A stretch of DNA of 64,000 nt from Mesorhizobium comanense (GCF_005503535.1 NZ_SCNN01000010.1:1-64000), one strand, 5' to 3'; positions 28,006 through 37,170 are shown, counted from the first letter of the stretch. The notes: generated by a model not told the origin, from the sequence alone. Translations and numbers: made by a program.

Positions 28006-28857
28006 CTACACGCTTTGCGACACCGCGGACATCAAGGCGTTATCGGCGGCGCGCTCCAGCCGCACGAAAGCCGTCAGCGGCAGATGGTCGGATGCAACGC
28101 GCGAAAGCGGTGTGTCGTGCGCCCCGACGGCGGCAATCATGCCGTGCCGGTTGGCCATGATCCGGTCGAGGGCCAGCAAGGGCAGGTTGGACGGGAAGGT
28201 GGGGACGGCCGGCGGTTGCGGGCCAAATGTCGCGTGCAGCGTGTTGAGCGCGGAACGGTTGCCGAGCCGCCATTCATTGAGGTCGCCGAGGAGGAGCGTC
28301 GGTTTCTCGTCGGGACTGTTCATGAGATCGAGCACCACACGTGCCTGCTGGGAGCGCGAGCGGCGCAAGAGGCCGAGATGAGCGGCAATGATGCGCAGCG
28401 TCTGGCTTCCCTCAAGGTCGATCTCGGCGACCACCGCGCCACGGGGCTCGAGGCCGGGGAGCCTGATCTGGTGCACGTCGCGCACGACGCCCTTCTTGAA
28501 CAGCAGGACATTGCCATGCCAGCCATGGCCCTTGCCGGTGGCGAAGATCGGCACGGGAATGAGGCCGGTCTCGCGCTCGAGCCGGGGCAGGTCGAGAAGC
28601 CCGTCGCGCTCGCCGAACCGGTTGTCGGCCTCCTGCAGCGCAATGACATCCGGGTCGATTTCGCGGATGACGTGGCTGGTGCGTTCGGGATCGAACTTCC
28701 TGTCGACGCCGATGCATTTGTGGACGTTATAGGAGGCGACCAGCGTGCCGGTGGTGCCGGTCGCCTTGTGTGCGGCGGCGTTTGCCTTGCGCATCCGCCG
28801 GTCACGGATGGACAAAAGCATGGTCGCCGGCAGGCTGCGTCCGTTGCTTCGCATCAT
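28006..28857 (-). CDS. Endonuclease/exonuclease/phosphatase family protein
   Basis: A 283-residue EEP-fold hydrolase. The metal and catalytic residues are visible: Asn in 'ASYNVHKC' (about residue 44), Glu in 'ALQEAD' (about 76), 'AAHLGL', 'LLGDLNEW' (about 195) and 'SDHLPLTA' near the C-terminus. The start is uncertain: ATGs at residues 1, 2, 13 and 22 are possible, and the first 35 residues are basic and weakly conserved in character. The family includes DNases and phosphodiesterases of lipids. Adjacency to a cardiolipin synthase (133 bp upstream on the same strand) suggests a lipid or envelope role, but this is only context. Confidence 0.85.
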   Translation of the reverse strand: MMRSNGRSLPATMLLSIRDRRMRKANAAAHKATGTTGTLVASYNVHKCIGVDRKFDPERTSHVIREIDPDVIALQEADNRFGERDGLLDLPRLERETGLIPVPIFATGKGHGWHGNVLLFKKGVVRDVHQIRLPGLEPRGAVVAEIDLEGSQTLRIIAAHLGLLRRSRSQQARVVLDLMNSPDEKPTLLLGDLNEWRLGNRSALNTLHATFGPQPPAVPTFPSNLPLLALDRIMANRHGMIAAVGAHDTPLSRVASDHLPLTAFVRLERAADNALMSAVSQSV

Positions 28858-28990
28858 ATGCCTGCCATGCCCGCTTCTCTCGCCATGCCCTTCAAAATAG
28901 AGTCCCTGCGCTTAGGTTCCATGACCGGCTTTCAAACTATCTGGCAAACGCGTCTCTTTGTTGAAGATGGGGCCAAAGACGAAGACCTTG

Positions 28991-30454
28991 TCAAAGATAG
29001 GGTGAACCCAGCCAAAGGATGCGGTCGAACAGCCTGATAAGGAATGGCCGGGCGCGCAAGGTTTCGAGCGTCACCGGAACGGCATTGGTCATCGCAGATC
29101 CGATCCGTGCCTCGATCTCGCCGGCAAAGCCGGCGTCGAGAACCTCCAGGTCGATCTCGAAATTCAGGCGCAGCGAGCGGGCATCGAGGTTGGACGAGCC
29201 GACATAGGCCCACACGCCATCGATCGACAGCAGCTTCGAATGATCGAACGGCCCTTCCGTTCGCCAAACGCGGCAATAGTGCTTCAGGACCTGGTCGAAT
29301 TGCGCGGTCATGGCGCGGTCGACGAGGAAGAGGTTGTTCACCGCCGGCACCACGATGTCGATCTCGACGCCGCGCCGGGCGGCGGTGATCAGTGCGCTGA
29401 TGAGTTCCCGGTCCGGCAGGAAATAAGGCGACATGATCCGGATCGACTTGCGGGCCACCGAGAAGGCGCCGATCAGCAGCTTGTGATTGGTCTCGTTGCT
29501 GGCATCGGGCCCGGAGGCGACCGCCCGCACCATCATCGGCTGGCCGGCGGGTGGCGACAGCGGGGCAATGGCCCAGGCATCGCCCTTCAACGCCTCGTTG
29601 GTGGCAAAGCGCCAGTCTTCCGCGGCGACCGAGAACAGGTCGGCGACAACCGGGCCGGTGACGCGGAAATGCGTGTCCCTGGCGCTGTTGGAGCCGGCAA
29701 ATTCGGCCGAAAAACCCTTGCGGATGTTCATGCCGCCGGTGAAGGCGACCGTGCCGTCGACCATCAGGATCTTGCGGTGGGTCCTGAGATTGGCATAGGG
29801 CAGGCGCAGCCCCATGACGATGTTGCCGTTGAAGACGTCCGCCGTGATGTCGGCGCTGCGCAGATGCCCCAGGATGCTCGGCACGGAGTAGCGGGCGCCG
29901 ACGGCGTCGATCAGCACGCGGACGGCAACGCCGCGCCGGACGGCCTTGGCCAGCGCCTCGACGAAAAGCAGGCCGACGGCGTCATTGTCGAAGATATAGG
30001 TCTCGAGCAGCACGCTGCGCTCGGCGCCGTCAATGGCCGCGCACATGGCGGAATAGGCCTCGTCGCCGGTCTCCAGCACGTCGATTGCATTTCCCGGGTT
30101 GAGCGCGCGCCGCGCCACCCTGTCGCCAAGCGTGCGCAAACCGATGAAACGCTGGCCGTAGCGCTCGACGATCAGCGCCTCTTCGGCGGCGAGGTCGCGC
30201 TCATGCTTGGCGGAAGCCGCGTCACCGGCCAGCGGCCGCTGCGCGCTGATGGTGGCGCGGCGGATGCGGTTGATGCCGGCGACTGCATAGATCATCACGC
30301 CGAGGATCGGCGACAGCACCATCACGCCGACCCAGCCGGTCGCGGCGCGCACGTCCTCCTTGGTCATGACGGCGTGGCTTATGCCGACCGCCGCCATCAC
30401 CACCGAGATGATCGCCAGGATATGAGGCCAGTGAGTCGCGAAGGTGTCGAACAT
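28991..30454 (-). CDS. cls: Cardiolipin synthase / phospholipase D-family phosphatidyltransferase
   Basis: A 487-residue inner-membrane enzyme that joins two phosphatidylglycerols into cardiolipin. Two N-terminal membrane helices (about residues 9-29 and 38-60) are followed by two PLD domains. Both have complete HKD motifs: 'HRKILMVD' near residue 221 and 'HSKLLSID' near residue 400, each followed by G-S/G-x-N. I use the ATG at 30454; 12 further upstream codons are open but not typical. Length and layout fit ClsA. Confidence 0.88.
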   Translation of the reverse strand: MFDTFATHWPHILAIISVVMAAVGISHAVMTKEDVRAATGWVGVMVLSPILGVMIYAVAGINRIRRATISAQRPLAGDAASAKHERDLAAEEALIVERYGQRFIGLRTLGDRVARRALNPGNAIDVLETGDEAYSAMCAAIDGAERSVLLETYIFDNDAVGLLFVEALAKAVRRGVAVRVLIDAVGARYSVPSILGHLRSADITADVFNGNIVMGLRLPYANLRTHRKILMVDGTVAFTGGMNIRKGFSAEFAGSNSARDTHFRVTGPVVADLFSVAAEDWRFATNEALKGDAWAIAPLSPPAGQPMMVRAVASGPDASNETNHKLLIGAFSVARKSIRIMSPYFLPDRELISALITAARRGVEIDIVVPAVNNLFLVDRAMTAQFDQVLKHYCRVWRTEGPFDHSKLLSIDGVWAYVGSSNLDARSLRLNFEIDLEVLDAGFAGEIEARIGSAMTNAVPVTLETLRARPFLIRLFDRILWLGSPYL

Positions 30455-30537
30455 TGGCGCGACTATCCAGCGGGAGACCGAAGAAGGCAATGCAGCCGAT
30501 CGCGCTTGGCGACATCATCGCGAAGACGTTTCAGGCG

Positions 30538-32094
30538 TCAGCTTTTGCTGGTCATGGTACGGGCAAAGCTCTCCGCGATCGCCAGAACCGCGGCATGAAT
30601 CGGCCCTGCCGTGAGACTGGGGATGATCGAGGCGTCGACGACAAAGAGATTGTCGAGCGCCTTCAGCCGCAGACCGGCATCGACAGGGGCGTCCGCGTCC
30701 TTGCCCATCCTGCAGGTGCCGCAGGGGTGATGGTGGGTGATGACCGCCCGCGCTATGAAATCATCGATCCCGGCCTCATCGCTCAGCTTGCCCGGCAGAA
30801 TTTCGTGGTTGCGCCACCCGGCGAGTTCCTCGCGATGGCCGATCTCTCTCGCGGCTTCCAGGGCCTGGCGGAACAAGGCCCGGTCCCGGCCGGTCTGCAG
30901 ATAGGCGGGATCGATGACCAGGCGGTCGCCCAGTTCCGGCCCGCTTATGCGCAGGCTGCCCCGGCTCGTCGGATGGGTGATCCCGAACAGCAGCGAATAG
31001 GCCGTGCCGGCGGCGGGCGCTTCGAAACATTCGGACACGATCGGCGCGATGCCGCAGCCGACGACGATTTCTGGCTGGCCGTCGGCGGCGAAGCTGCCGG
31101 CCCGCATATAGGCCATCGATTCCGAATGCTGGAGGCGCGACGCAGCAACCGGCTTGCGGGCCGCGTAAAGGTTGCCGGCACCGAGCAGATGGTCTTGAAG
31201 GTTGCGGCCGATGTCGGGCATGTCGATCAGACAGACAACACCCGCGGCATCGAGTGTATCGCGCGGGCCGATGCCCGAACGCATCAGCAGGGCCGGGCTT
31301 TCCAGCGCTCCGGCGCAAAGCAGGATCCGATCCGCCGAAACGTCGATGGAGCCTTGCCGATCGACGACCTCCAGGCCATGGGCCCGATTGCCTTCCAGCT
31401 TGAGCCGCCGCGCCAGCGATCCCGTAAGAATGGTCAGGTTCCGGCGGCTTCGAACGGCCGGTGTCAGCCAGGCATCCGCGACCGTCACCCGCCGCCCGTC
31501 GCGAATGTTCAGGGAGTTCGGCGTGACGCCGATCATCTGGCCGCTGTTATGATCCTGCAGGCGGGGCAGACCCAGAGAGGCACCGGCCTCGATGAAGGCG
31601 CGCGCGACCGGGCTGACTTCGTCCGTCGGCAGGTGCACCGGCATCGGCCCGCCCTTGCCGTAGAGACCGTTGCCGCCGAGCGGATGATCCTCGTTGGCCA
31701 GGAAAGCGGGCAGCAGTCCGTCCCAGCTCCATCTTTGGTCGCCGGTCGCTTCGGCCCAGGCCTCGAAGTCCTGCGGATGGCCGCGCATATAGCCCATGGC
31801 GTGCAGGCAACTCGAGCCGCCAACCACGCGCCCGCGCGCCCAGTGATGCACGCGGCCGGCCGTGCCGGCTTGCGGCTCGGTGCGGTAGTCCCAGTCATAG
31901 CTGCGCCCCTGTAGCGCCGGCCAGGCGGCGGGGTTCCAGATGTCGGGGTCCGATGCCTCTTCGCCGGCTTCGATCAGCAGGACGCGGCGGGCAGGATCTT
32001 CGCTCAGCCGCGCCGCAAGCAACGCGCCCGCCGAGCCACCGCCGACGATAACGACATCGGCATGCTGTCTGCGCTCGAAATTGGCACTGCTCAT
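30538..32094 (-). CDS. Pyridoxine 4-oxidase (GMC family flavoprotein)
   Basis: A 518-residue FAD-dependent GMC oxidoreductase, the first enzyme of vitamin B6 pathway I, oxidising pyridoxine to pyridoxal with O2 (EC 1.1.3.12). The FAD motif 'VVIVGGGSAGALLAARL' begins at residue 14. The GMC signature 'GRVVGGSSCLHAMGYMRG' lies near 90, and the C-terminal catalytic His region is 'ITHHHPCGTCRMG' near 455. The ATG at 32094 follows GGAGTGACG. Substrate assignment rests on its position at the edge of a cluster carrying all other B6-degradation enzymes, with gene order as known in M. loti. GMC sequence alone would not fix the substrate. It is transcribed with or after the GntR gene. Confidence 0.82.
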   Translation of the reverse strand: MSSANFERRQHADVVIVGGGSAGALLAARLSEDPARRVLLIEAGEEASDPDIWNPAAWPALQGRSYDWDYRTEPQAGTAGRVHHWARGRVVGGSSCLHAMGYMRGHPQDFEAWAEATGDQRWSWDGLLPAFLANEDHPLGGNGLYGKGGPMPVHLPTDEVSPVARAFIEAGASLGLPRLQDHNSGQMIGVTPNSLNIRDGRRVTVADAWLTPAVRSRRNLTILTGSLARRLKLEGNRAHGLEVVDRQGSIDVSADRILLCAGALESPALLMRSGIGPRDTLDAAGVVCLIDMPDIGRNLQDHLLGAGNLYAARKPVAASRLQHSESMAYMRAGSFAADGQPEIVVGCGIAPIVSECFEAPAAGTAYSLLFGITHPTSRGSLRISGPELGDRLVIDPAYLQTGRDRALFRQALEAAREIGHREELAGWRNHEILPGKLSDEAGIDDFIARAVITHHHPCGTCRMGKDADAPVDAGLRLKALDNLFVVDASIIPSLTAGPIHAAVLAIAESFARTMTSKS

Positions 32095-32241
32095 CGTCAC
32101 TCCATCTGGCGCTTGCCTGTCTGTATGGTCGGCATGTCCGGCGCTGGCCATGGCGAATGCCCCGCGCAGCCTTGTGTTCAGCGGGCACCCGGTCCGCAGT
32201 TTAAAGAGGATTTCGAGCTTCCAAGACGAGCTTCGAGAAGC

Positions 32242-32913
32242 TCAGATGTCGCTGTCCATGGATATTTTCGCCGCCGCTTTCGCCCGCAAGACGTGCTGCT
32301 TGGAGGCTTTGCGCGCGGCCTTCTCGTCGCCGGCGGCGATGGATTCGAATATCTCCCTCATCTCCGCCAGGCTGCTTTGCGCCCGGCCTTCCAATGACAT
32401 CGACCGCCCCCGGAAGAAGCTTATCCTGGCCACCAGGCCGCGATGGACTTCCTCCAGGATCGGGTTGCCGCAATTGGCTAGGATGATCGAATAGAAGTCG
32501 GCGGCGGTCATGACCTGCGCGATGCTGTCATTGCTGGATGCCGCCTCCTCGAACGCGGACAGCGATCTCTCGAGTTCGCCCAATTGTTCGGGCGAAATTC
32601 TCGACGCGCATCGTCCCGCCGCCTCGACCTCGAGCAGTTCCCGAACCTCGTAGATGGCGGTCGCCACCTCCCAGGAGAGAGCCGGTATCGATGGTCCGCG
32701 ATTGGGCACGATCTCGATCAGCCGCTCGGCCTCGAGGCTGCGCAGGGCCTCCCTGAGCGAGGGCCTGCTGATGCCGAGCTGGGCGCAGAGCTGACTTTCG
32801 ATCAGGCGGCTTCCCGGCTGGAACAGCCCGGACAGGATGGCGAGCCGCAGCTTGCCAACGGTCTCCTGCTGCACTGTTCGTGGCGAAATCCGCAAATTCA
32901 GATCTGGCGGCAT
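32242..32913 (-). CDS. GntR-family (FCD/FadR-type) transcriptional regulator
   Basis: A 223-residue regulator. A winged-helix domain covers residues 10-75 ('GSRLIESQLCAQLGISRPSLREALRSLEAERL' in parts). An all-helical FCD ligand domain covers about 85-210, with the acidic/His metal-site pattern reduced ('AADFYSIILANCGN'). It is divergent from the AAMS hydrolase gene, with the pyridoxine oxidase downstream. It is therefore the obvious candidate to control B6 catabolism in response to a pyridine intermediate. The 170-bp divergent region contains a candidate operator at 33020. Confidence 0.9.
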   Translation of the reverse strand: MPPDLNLRISPRTVQQETVGKLRLAILSGLFQPGSRLIESQLCAQLGISRPSLREALRSLEAERLIEIVPNRGPSIPALSWEVATAIYEVRELLEVEAAGRCASRISPEQLGELERSLSAFEEAASSNDSIAQVMTAADFYSIILANCGNPILEEVHRGLVARISFFRGRSMSLEGRAQSSLAEMREIFESIAAGDEKAARKASKQHVLRAKAAAKISMDSDI

Positions 32914-33019
32914 CGGTTACGTCTCATGGGCGTTAGGGTCGCGATCGGATGCATCATATGCGACGCCGGGTGCATTGGACAGCAGGAATAGTCAGATTGT
33001 CAATTCTCAAGATTGAAAG

Positions 33020-33032
33020 AATGTCAGACAAT
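33020..33032. promoter_or_regulatory. Candidate GntR operator
   Basis: AATGTCAGACAAT, a palindrome around TGTC-A-GACA, in the divergent region between the GntR gene and the B6 operon. FCD-type GntR proteins often bind short TNGTNNNACNA-like palindromes. A partly similar half-site (GATTGTC) lies at 32995-33001. Binding is inferred, not shown. Confidence 0.4.
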
Positions 33033-33084
33033 CCTGTTGACGTGCCCCATCTTTGTATGATCCTCTTGGGTCACACGGGTAGCA

Positions 33085-33933
33085 GTGGTGAGGATCATAA
33101 ACGTGGTGTCAGGCGTGCCTTCCGGTCAGTTGAGTTCGCGACGTATCGATACGGGTCGCATCTCGCTCAACGTCCGCGAGGCAGGCTCCGGCCCGCTGAT
33201 GCTGTTCTTCCATGGCATTACCGCCAATTCCGCGGTCTTCGCGCCGCTGACGGCGCGGCTGTCGGAGCGGTTCACGACCATAGCGGTCGACCAGCGCGGG
33301 CATGGCCTCAGCGACAAGCCGGAAGCCGGCTACGCGGCGAATGACTATGCCGAGGACATAGCAGCACTTATCCGCACGCTCGACCGCGGGCCGGCCATTC
33401 TCGTCGGGCATTCGCTCGGTGCCAGGAATTCCGTCACGGCGGCGGCGAAGTATCCGGATCTCGTCCGCTCGGTCGTCGCGATCGACTTCACGCCATATAT
33501 CGAGGTTGAAGCGCTCGACGCACTGGAAGCCCGGGTGAACGCGGGCAGCCAGCTTTTCGAGACCGTCGACGCCGTCGAAGCCTATCTTTCCGGCCGCTAT
33601 CCGAACATTCCCGCTCCCGCCATCAGGATCAGGGCCGAAAGCGGCTATCACCGGGTAGACGGCGGCTTGCGCCCTCTGGCCTCGCCGACAGCGATGGCGC
33701 AGACCGCCAAGGGCCTGCGAGCCGACCTCGTGCCCGCCTACCGAGACGTGACGAAGCCCGTCCTCGTCGTCAGGGGCGAGGCGAGCAAACTGGTTTCGGC
33801 GGCGGCGCTGGCGAAGACGAGCCAACTGCGGCCGGATCTGCCCGTCGTCGTCGTTCCGGGCGCCGACCATTACGTCAACGAGGTGTCTCCCGAGATCACT
33901 TTGAGAGCCATCACGAATTTCATCGATGCCTGA
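33085..33933 (+). CDS. Alpha-(N-acetylaminomethylene)succinate amidohydrolase (alpha/beta hydrolase)
   Basis: Last enzyme of B6 pathway I: it splits AAMS into succinic semialdehyde, acetate, ammonia and CO2 (EC 3.5.1.66). It has an alpha/beta-hydrolase fold with oxyanion loop 'FFHGITANS', 'VDQRGHGLSD', nucleophile Ser in 'LVGHSLGARN' (about residue 110) and the catalytic His in 'PGADHYVNEV'. The start is uncertain: four in-frame GTGs lie at 33085, 33088, 33103 and 33106. The one at 33103 has a better GAGGAT ribosome site and would give 276 residues. It heads the plus-strand operon together with the MHPC oxygenase, which makes its substrate. Confidence 0.85.
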   Translation: MVRIINVVSGVPSGQLSSRRIDTGRISLNVREAGSGPLMLFFHGITANSAVFAPLTARLSERFTTIAVDQRGHGLSDKPEAGYAANDYAEDIAALIRTLDRGPAILVGHSLGARNSVTAAAKYPDLVRSVVAIDFTPYIEVEALDALEARVNAGSQLFETVDAVEAYLSGRYPNIPAPAIRIRAESGYHRVDGGLRPLASPTAMAQTAKGLRADLVPAYRDVTKPVLVVRGEASKLVSAAALAKTSQLRPDLPVVVVPGADHYVNEVSPEITLRAITNFIDA

Positions 33934-33975
33934 CGGCCGAATGCGCCGTCCCTTCGTACGCAGCAGGATCAGAAA

Positions 33976-35115
33976 ATGGCCAATGTAAACACTAGTTCGG
34001 GCAAAACGCGTCGTGCCGAGATTGCCGGTGGCGGCTTTGCCGGCCTGACGGCGGCGATCGCTCTCAGGCAGAACGGCTGGGACGTCAGGCTGCACGAAAA
34101 AAGCGCCGAGCTCAGGGCTTTCGGCGCCGGCATCTATCTCTGGCACAATGGCCTGCGCGTCCTCGAGGGCCTCGGCGCCCTGGACGAGGTCCTGCAGGGT
34201 TCGCACACGCCGCCGACCTACGAAACCTGGATGCACAACAAATCGGTGTCGAAGGAAACGTTCAACGGTCTTCCCTGGCGCGTCATGACCCGCAGCCATC
34301 TGCACGACGCCCTCGTCAACCGCGCGCGCGCCCTGGGCGTCGACATCCGCGCCAATTCCGAGGCGGTCGCGGCCGATCCGGAAGGGCGCCTGACGCTCCA
34401 GACCGGCGAAGTTCTCGAAGCCGACCTGATCGTCGGCGCCGACGGCGTCGGTTCCAAGGTGCGGGATTCCATCGGCTTCAAGCAGGACCGGTGGATTTCC
34501 AAGGACGGCCTCATCCGGCTGATCGTCCCGCGCATGAAGAAAGAACTCGGTCATGGCGAGTGGGACAACACCATCGACATGTGGAATTTCTGGCCGCGTG
34601 TGCAGCGCATTCTCTACTCGCCTTGCAACGAGAACGAACTCTATCTGGGCCTGATGGCGCCGGCCGCCGATCCGCGCGGATCGCGCGTGCCGATCGATCT
34701 CGAAGTCTGGGTCGAGATGTTCCCGTTCCTGGAGCCTTGCCTGATCGAGGCGGCGAAGCTGCAGACCGCCCGGTACGACAAGTACGAAACGACGAAGCTG
34801 GACAGCTGGACGAGAGGCAAGGTCGCGCTGGTGGGAGACGCCGCGCACGCCATGTGCCCGGCTCTTGCCCAGGGTGCCGGCTGCGCGATGGTCAATGCCT
34901 TCAGCCTGTCGCAGGACCTGGAAGCGGGCTCGTCTGTTGAGGACGCGCTCGTCGCCTGGGAGACGCGCATCCGTCCGATCACCGATCGCTGCCAGGCCCT
35001 GTCGGGCGACTATGCGGCGAACCGCTCGCTGTCCAAGGGAAACATGTTCACCCCGGCCGCGCTGGAAGCCGCGCGCTACGATCCACTGCGCCGTGTCTTT
35101 TCGTGGCCGCAGTAA
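33976..35115 (+). CDS. 2-Methyl-3-hydroxypyridine-5-carboxylate oxygenase (MHPCO)
   Basis: A 379-residue class A flavoprotein monooxygenase that opens the pyridine ring of MHPC using NADH and O2 to give AAMS. The whole protein matches my memory of the structurally characterised M. loti enzyme. FAD motifs are 'GGGFAGL' at residues 18-24, 'LIVGADGVGS' near 153 and 'LVGDAAHAMCP' near 284-294. The oddly hydrophilic N-terminal dozen residues are also shared with that enzyme. It lies 42 bp after the AAMS hydrolase in the same operon. Confidence 0.95.
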   Translation: MANVNTSSGKTRRAEIAGGGFAGLTAAIALRQNGWDVRLHEKSAELRAFGAGIYLWHNGLRVLEGLGALDEVLQGSHTPPTYETWMHNKSVSKETFNGLPWRVMTRSHLHDALVNRARALGVDIRANSEAVAADPEGRLTLQTGEVLEADLIVGADGVGSKVRDSIGFKQDRWISKDGLIRLIVPRMKKELGHGEWDNTIDMWNFWPRVQRILYSPCNENELYLGLMAPAADPRGSRVPIDLEVWVEMFPFLEPCLIEAAKLQTARYDKYETTKLDSWTRGKVALVGDAAHAMCPALAQGAGCAMVNAFSLSQDLEAGSSVEDALVAWETRIRPITDRCQALSGDYAANRSLSKGNMFTPAALEAARYDPLRRVFSWPQ

Positions 35116-35185
35116 AGGTCGGACGGGCCGCTCAACGAATTAATCGGCGCGCGCGGAAAATGCGCGCTCCCTTCAGGAGATAAAG

Positions 35186-35776
35186 ATGAATTATTCCAGT
35201 GCAGTCGAACGGGATTACGAAGTCCGGGGGTGGTACGCGTCGGTCCAGGAGAGCCGCCATGATGGCGGCGCTCCTGGACAGGCGCTGGTCAAGGTCGCGA
35301 CCGGCGTTGTCATCCGCAATCCGTACGCCGGAAAGTTCGTTGTCGAATTGTCCGATCTGACCGGCCCGAGCGCGGCCATCGGCCATGCGCTGGGCGAGCG
35401 CGCGGTAGCGCTGCTCGGCAACAGGCCGGTCGAGAGCTATGGCAAGGGCGGCATCGCGGGCACATCAGGCGAGCAGGAACATGTCGTCGCCTGCATCACC
35501 ACCGTGTTCGGCGATCCACTGCGCGAGCAAGTGGGCGGCGGCAAGGCCTGGATCTCGTCGGTCAGCAAGGTCGCGGTGGCCGGCACCACCATCGACATTC
35601 CGCTCGCCCATAAGGACGAGCTCTATATCCGCTCCCATTACGATGCCGTCACATTTTCGGTGCCGGATGCGCCGCGTCCGGATGAACTGCTGATCTGCAT
35701 CGCCGTCGCATCGGGCCCGCGCGTGCACCAGCGCGTCGGCGGCAAAACCGTCGCCGACCTCAAGGCCGGCGTCTAG
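35186..35776 (+). CDS. Amino acid synthesis (AA_synth) family protein
   Basis: A 196-residue soluble protein of the family annotated as 'amino acid synthesis', which has no established reaction that I know of. Recognisable patterns are 'VATGVVIRNPYAGKFVVELSDL' in parts near residue 38 and 'YGKGGIAGTSGEQEH' near 85-99. 'GDPLRE' and the C-terminal 'IAVASGPRVHQRVGG' follow. It starts after an AGGAGA ribosome site. It lies within the B6 operon between the ring-opening oxygenase and a PEBP-family gene, as in M. loti. A role in processing an open-chain B6 product is possible but unproven. Confidence 0.8.
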   Translation: MNYSSAVERDYEVRGWYASVQESRHDGGAPGQALVKVATGVVIRNPYAGKFVVELSDLTGPSAAIGHALGERAVALLGNRPVESYGKGGIAGTSGEQEHVVACITTVFGDPLREQVGGGKAWISSVSKVAVAGTTIDIPLAHKDELYIRSHYDAVTFSVPDAPRPDELLICIAVASGPRVHQRVGGKTVADLKAGV

Positions 35777-35806
35777 TTTCCTCGAAATCGCTCAAGGACG
35801 AATTCA

Positions 35807-36265
35807 ATGCCCCTGAATATCAAGGACCTCAAGATAACATCGGTTGATTTCCAGCCGCTCGGCAAGCTGCGCGACGAGCACGCCGGAGACAAGGGCAACG
35901 TGCTGCCCCGGCTCAAAGTCAGCGGCGTTCCAGCCGGGACGACGGAACTGGCGGTCATCTGCCACGATCCGGACGCACCGCTCGCCAACGGTTTCACGCA
36001 TTGGGTCGTCTACGGTATCGACCCCTCGACCACGGACCTGTCGGACGCGCAGGAAAAATTCCGCGTCGGCCCGAACGGCGCCGGTCACATGCAGTATTAT
36101 GGCCCGCAGCCGCCCGCGGGCCACGGCGAGCATCATTACTATTTCTGGGTCTATGCCCTCGACACCAATGTCGAAGGCACGCCCACCCGGGAAGAGTTCC
36201 TGCAGAAATATGCCGACAACATCATCGAGCAGAACCGGATCGTCGGCCTCTACGAAAACAAGTGA
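35807..36265 (+). CDS. YbhB/YbcL-type PEBP family protein
   Basis: A 152-residue phosphatidylethanolamine-binding-protein-like protein with no signal peptide. The family motifs are present: 'VICHDPDAP' (residues about 50-58), 'FTHWVVYGI' and 'GHGEHHYYFWVYAL' (about 105-118), which form the small anion-binding pocket. Bacterial members have no agreed function. It sits 30 bp after the AA_synth gene inside the B6 operon, so a ligand-binding role with a carboxylated intermediate can be imagined. Confidence 0.82.
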   Translation: MPLNIKDLKITSVDFQPLGKLRDEHAGDKGNVLPRLKVSGVPAGTTELAVICHDPDAPLANGFTHWVVYGIDPSTTDLSDAQEKFRVGPNGAGHMQYYGPQPPAGHGEHHYYFWVYALDTNVEGTPTREEFLQKYADNIIEQNRIVGLYENK

Positions 36266-36334
36266 AATCCGCGGCGCCGGCGACCGATAACAACAACAAG
36301 AATGGTCGCCACCGCCGCAATGGGAGAATTGGAA

Positions 36335-37057
36335 ATGACAGATAGCAACCCCGCGCGCCAGAAGCTCTTCGGAGAGCTGGTCACCGCGACCAAGATCCTT
36401 CTGAACGAAGGCATCATGGATACGTTCGGGCACATCAGTGTCCGTGACCCCGAGGATCCCGACAGTTTCTTCCTTCCGCAGAAGCTGGCGCCGAGCCTGA
36501 TCACCGTCGACGACATCCAGCGCCTCAATCTGAATGGCGAGACCTCGGACAACCGGCCGTCCTATCTCGAGCGTTACATCCACAGCGAAATCTACAAGGC
36601 GCGGCCCGACGTTCAGTGCGTGCTCCACACCCACTCTCCGGCTGTCCTGCCGTACTGCTTCGTCGATACGCCGCTTCGGCCGGTCACCCATATGGGCGCA
36701 TTCATCGGCGAGTCGGTTCCGGTCTACGAAATCCGCGACAAGCACGGCGACGAGACGGATCTCTTCGGCGGCAGCCACGACGTTTGCGCCGATATCGCCG
36801 AGAGTCTCGGCAGCCAGACCGTGGTGCTCATGGCGCGACATGGCGTCGTCAATGTCGGCAACTCCGTGCGTGAGGTCGTCTTCCGCGCCTTCTATCTCGA
36901 GCAGGAAGCGAAGGCGCTCACGGCCGGCCTGCAGATCGGCAAAGTCAAATATCTGTCGCCGGGCGAGGTCAAGACGGCGGGAAAGCTCGTCGGCGCCCAG
37001 ATCGATCGGGGTTGGAACCACTGGTCGCAGCGTTTGAGGGAGGCCGGCCTGGCCTAG
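36335..37057 (+). CDS. 3-Hydroxy-2-methylpyridine-4,5-dicarboxylate 4-decarboxylase
   Basis: A 240-residue class-II-aldolase-fold, metal-dependent decarboxylase converting HMPDC to MHPC (EC 4.1.1.51). Metal ligands are visible as 'VLHTH' (His98, His100) and 'ARHG' (His169), with an acidic residue in 'YIHSE' near 85. I prefer the ATG at 36335, preceded by GGGAG; another ATG 11 codons upstream is in frame. The protein resembles the structurally known M. loti enzyme throughout. A strong hairpin follows 20 bp after the stop, so this probably ends the first transcript unit. Confidence 0.93.
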   Translation: MTDSNPARQKLFGELVTATKILLNEGIMDTFGHISVRDPEDPDSFFLPQKLAPSLITVDDIQRLNLNGETSDNRPSYLERYIHSEIYKARPDVQCVLHTHSPAVLPYCFVDTPLRPVTHMGAFIGESVPVYEIRDKHGDETDLFGGSHDVCADIAESLGSQTVVLMARHGVVNVGNSVREVVFRAFYLEQEAKALTAGLQIGKVKYLSPGEVKTAGKLVGAQIDRGWNHWSQRLREAGLA

Positions 37058-37078
37058 TGCCGGCCGCCTTGAAGAATA

Positions 37079-37114
37079 CCTGGGCCATCCCGCTCTCGGC
37101 CAGGATGGCCCAGG
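37079..37114 (+). terminator. Terminator-like hairpin inside the B6 cluster
   Basis: Perfect 12-bp arms CCTGGGCCATCC and GGATGGCCCAGG around a 12-nt loop, between the decarboxylase and the 4-pyridoxate dehydrogenase. No long T-run follows (GGTTTC). It would separate the upstream half of the cluster (33085-37057) from the downstream half. Confidence 0.6.
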
Positions 37115-37170
37115 CCCGGTTTCAATAGTTTCCTGGCGCAGAAGCGCCGGACCAAGGCAATGAAACGCAG

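Noticed and set aside
33037..33061. TTGACG...TATGAT as a promoter of the B6 operon
   Set aside because: The spacer is only 13 bp, too short for a normal sigma-70 promoter.
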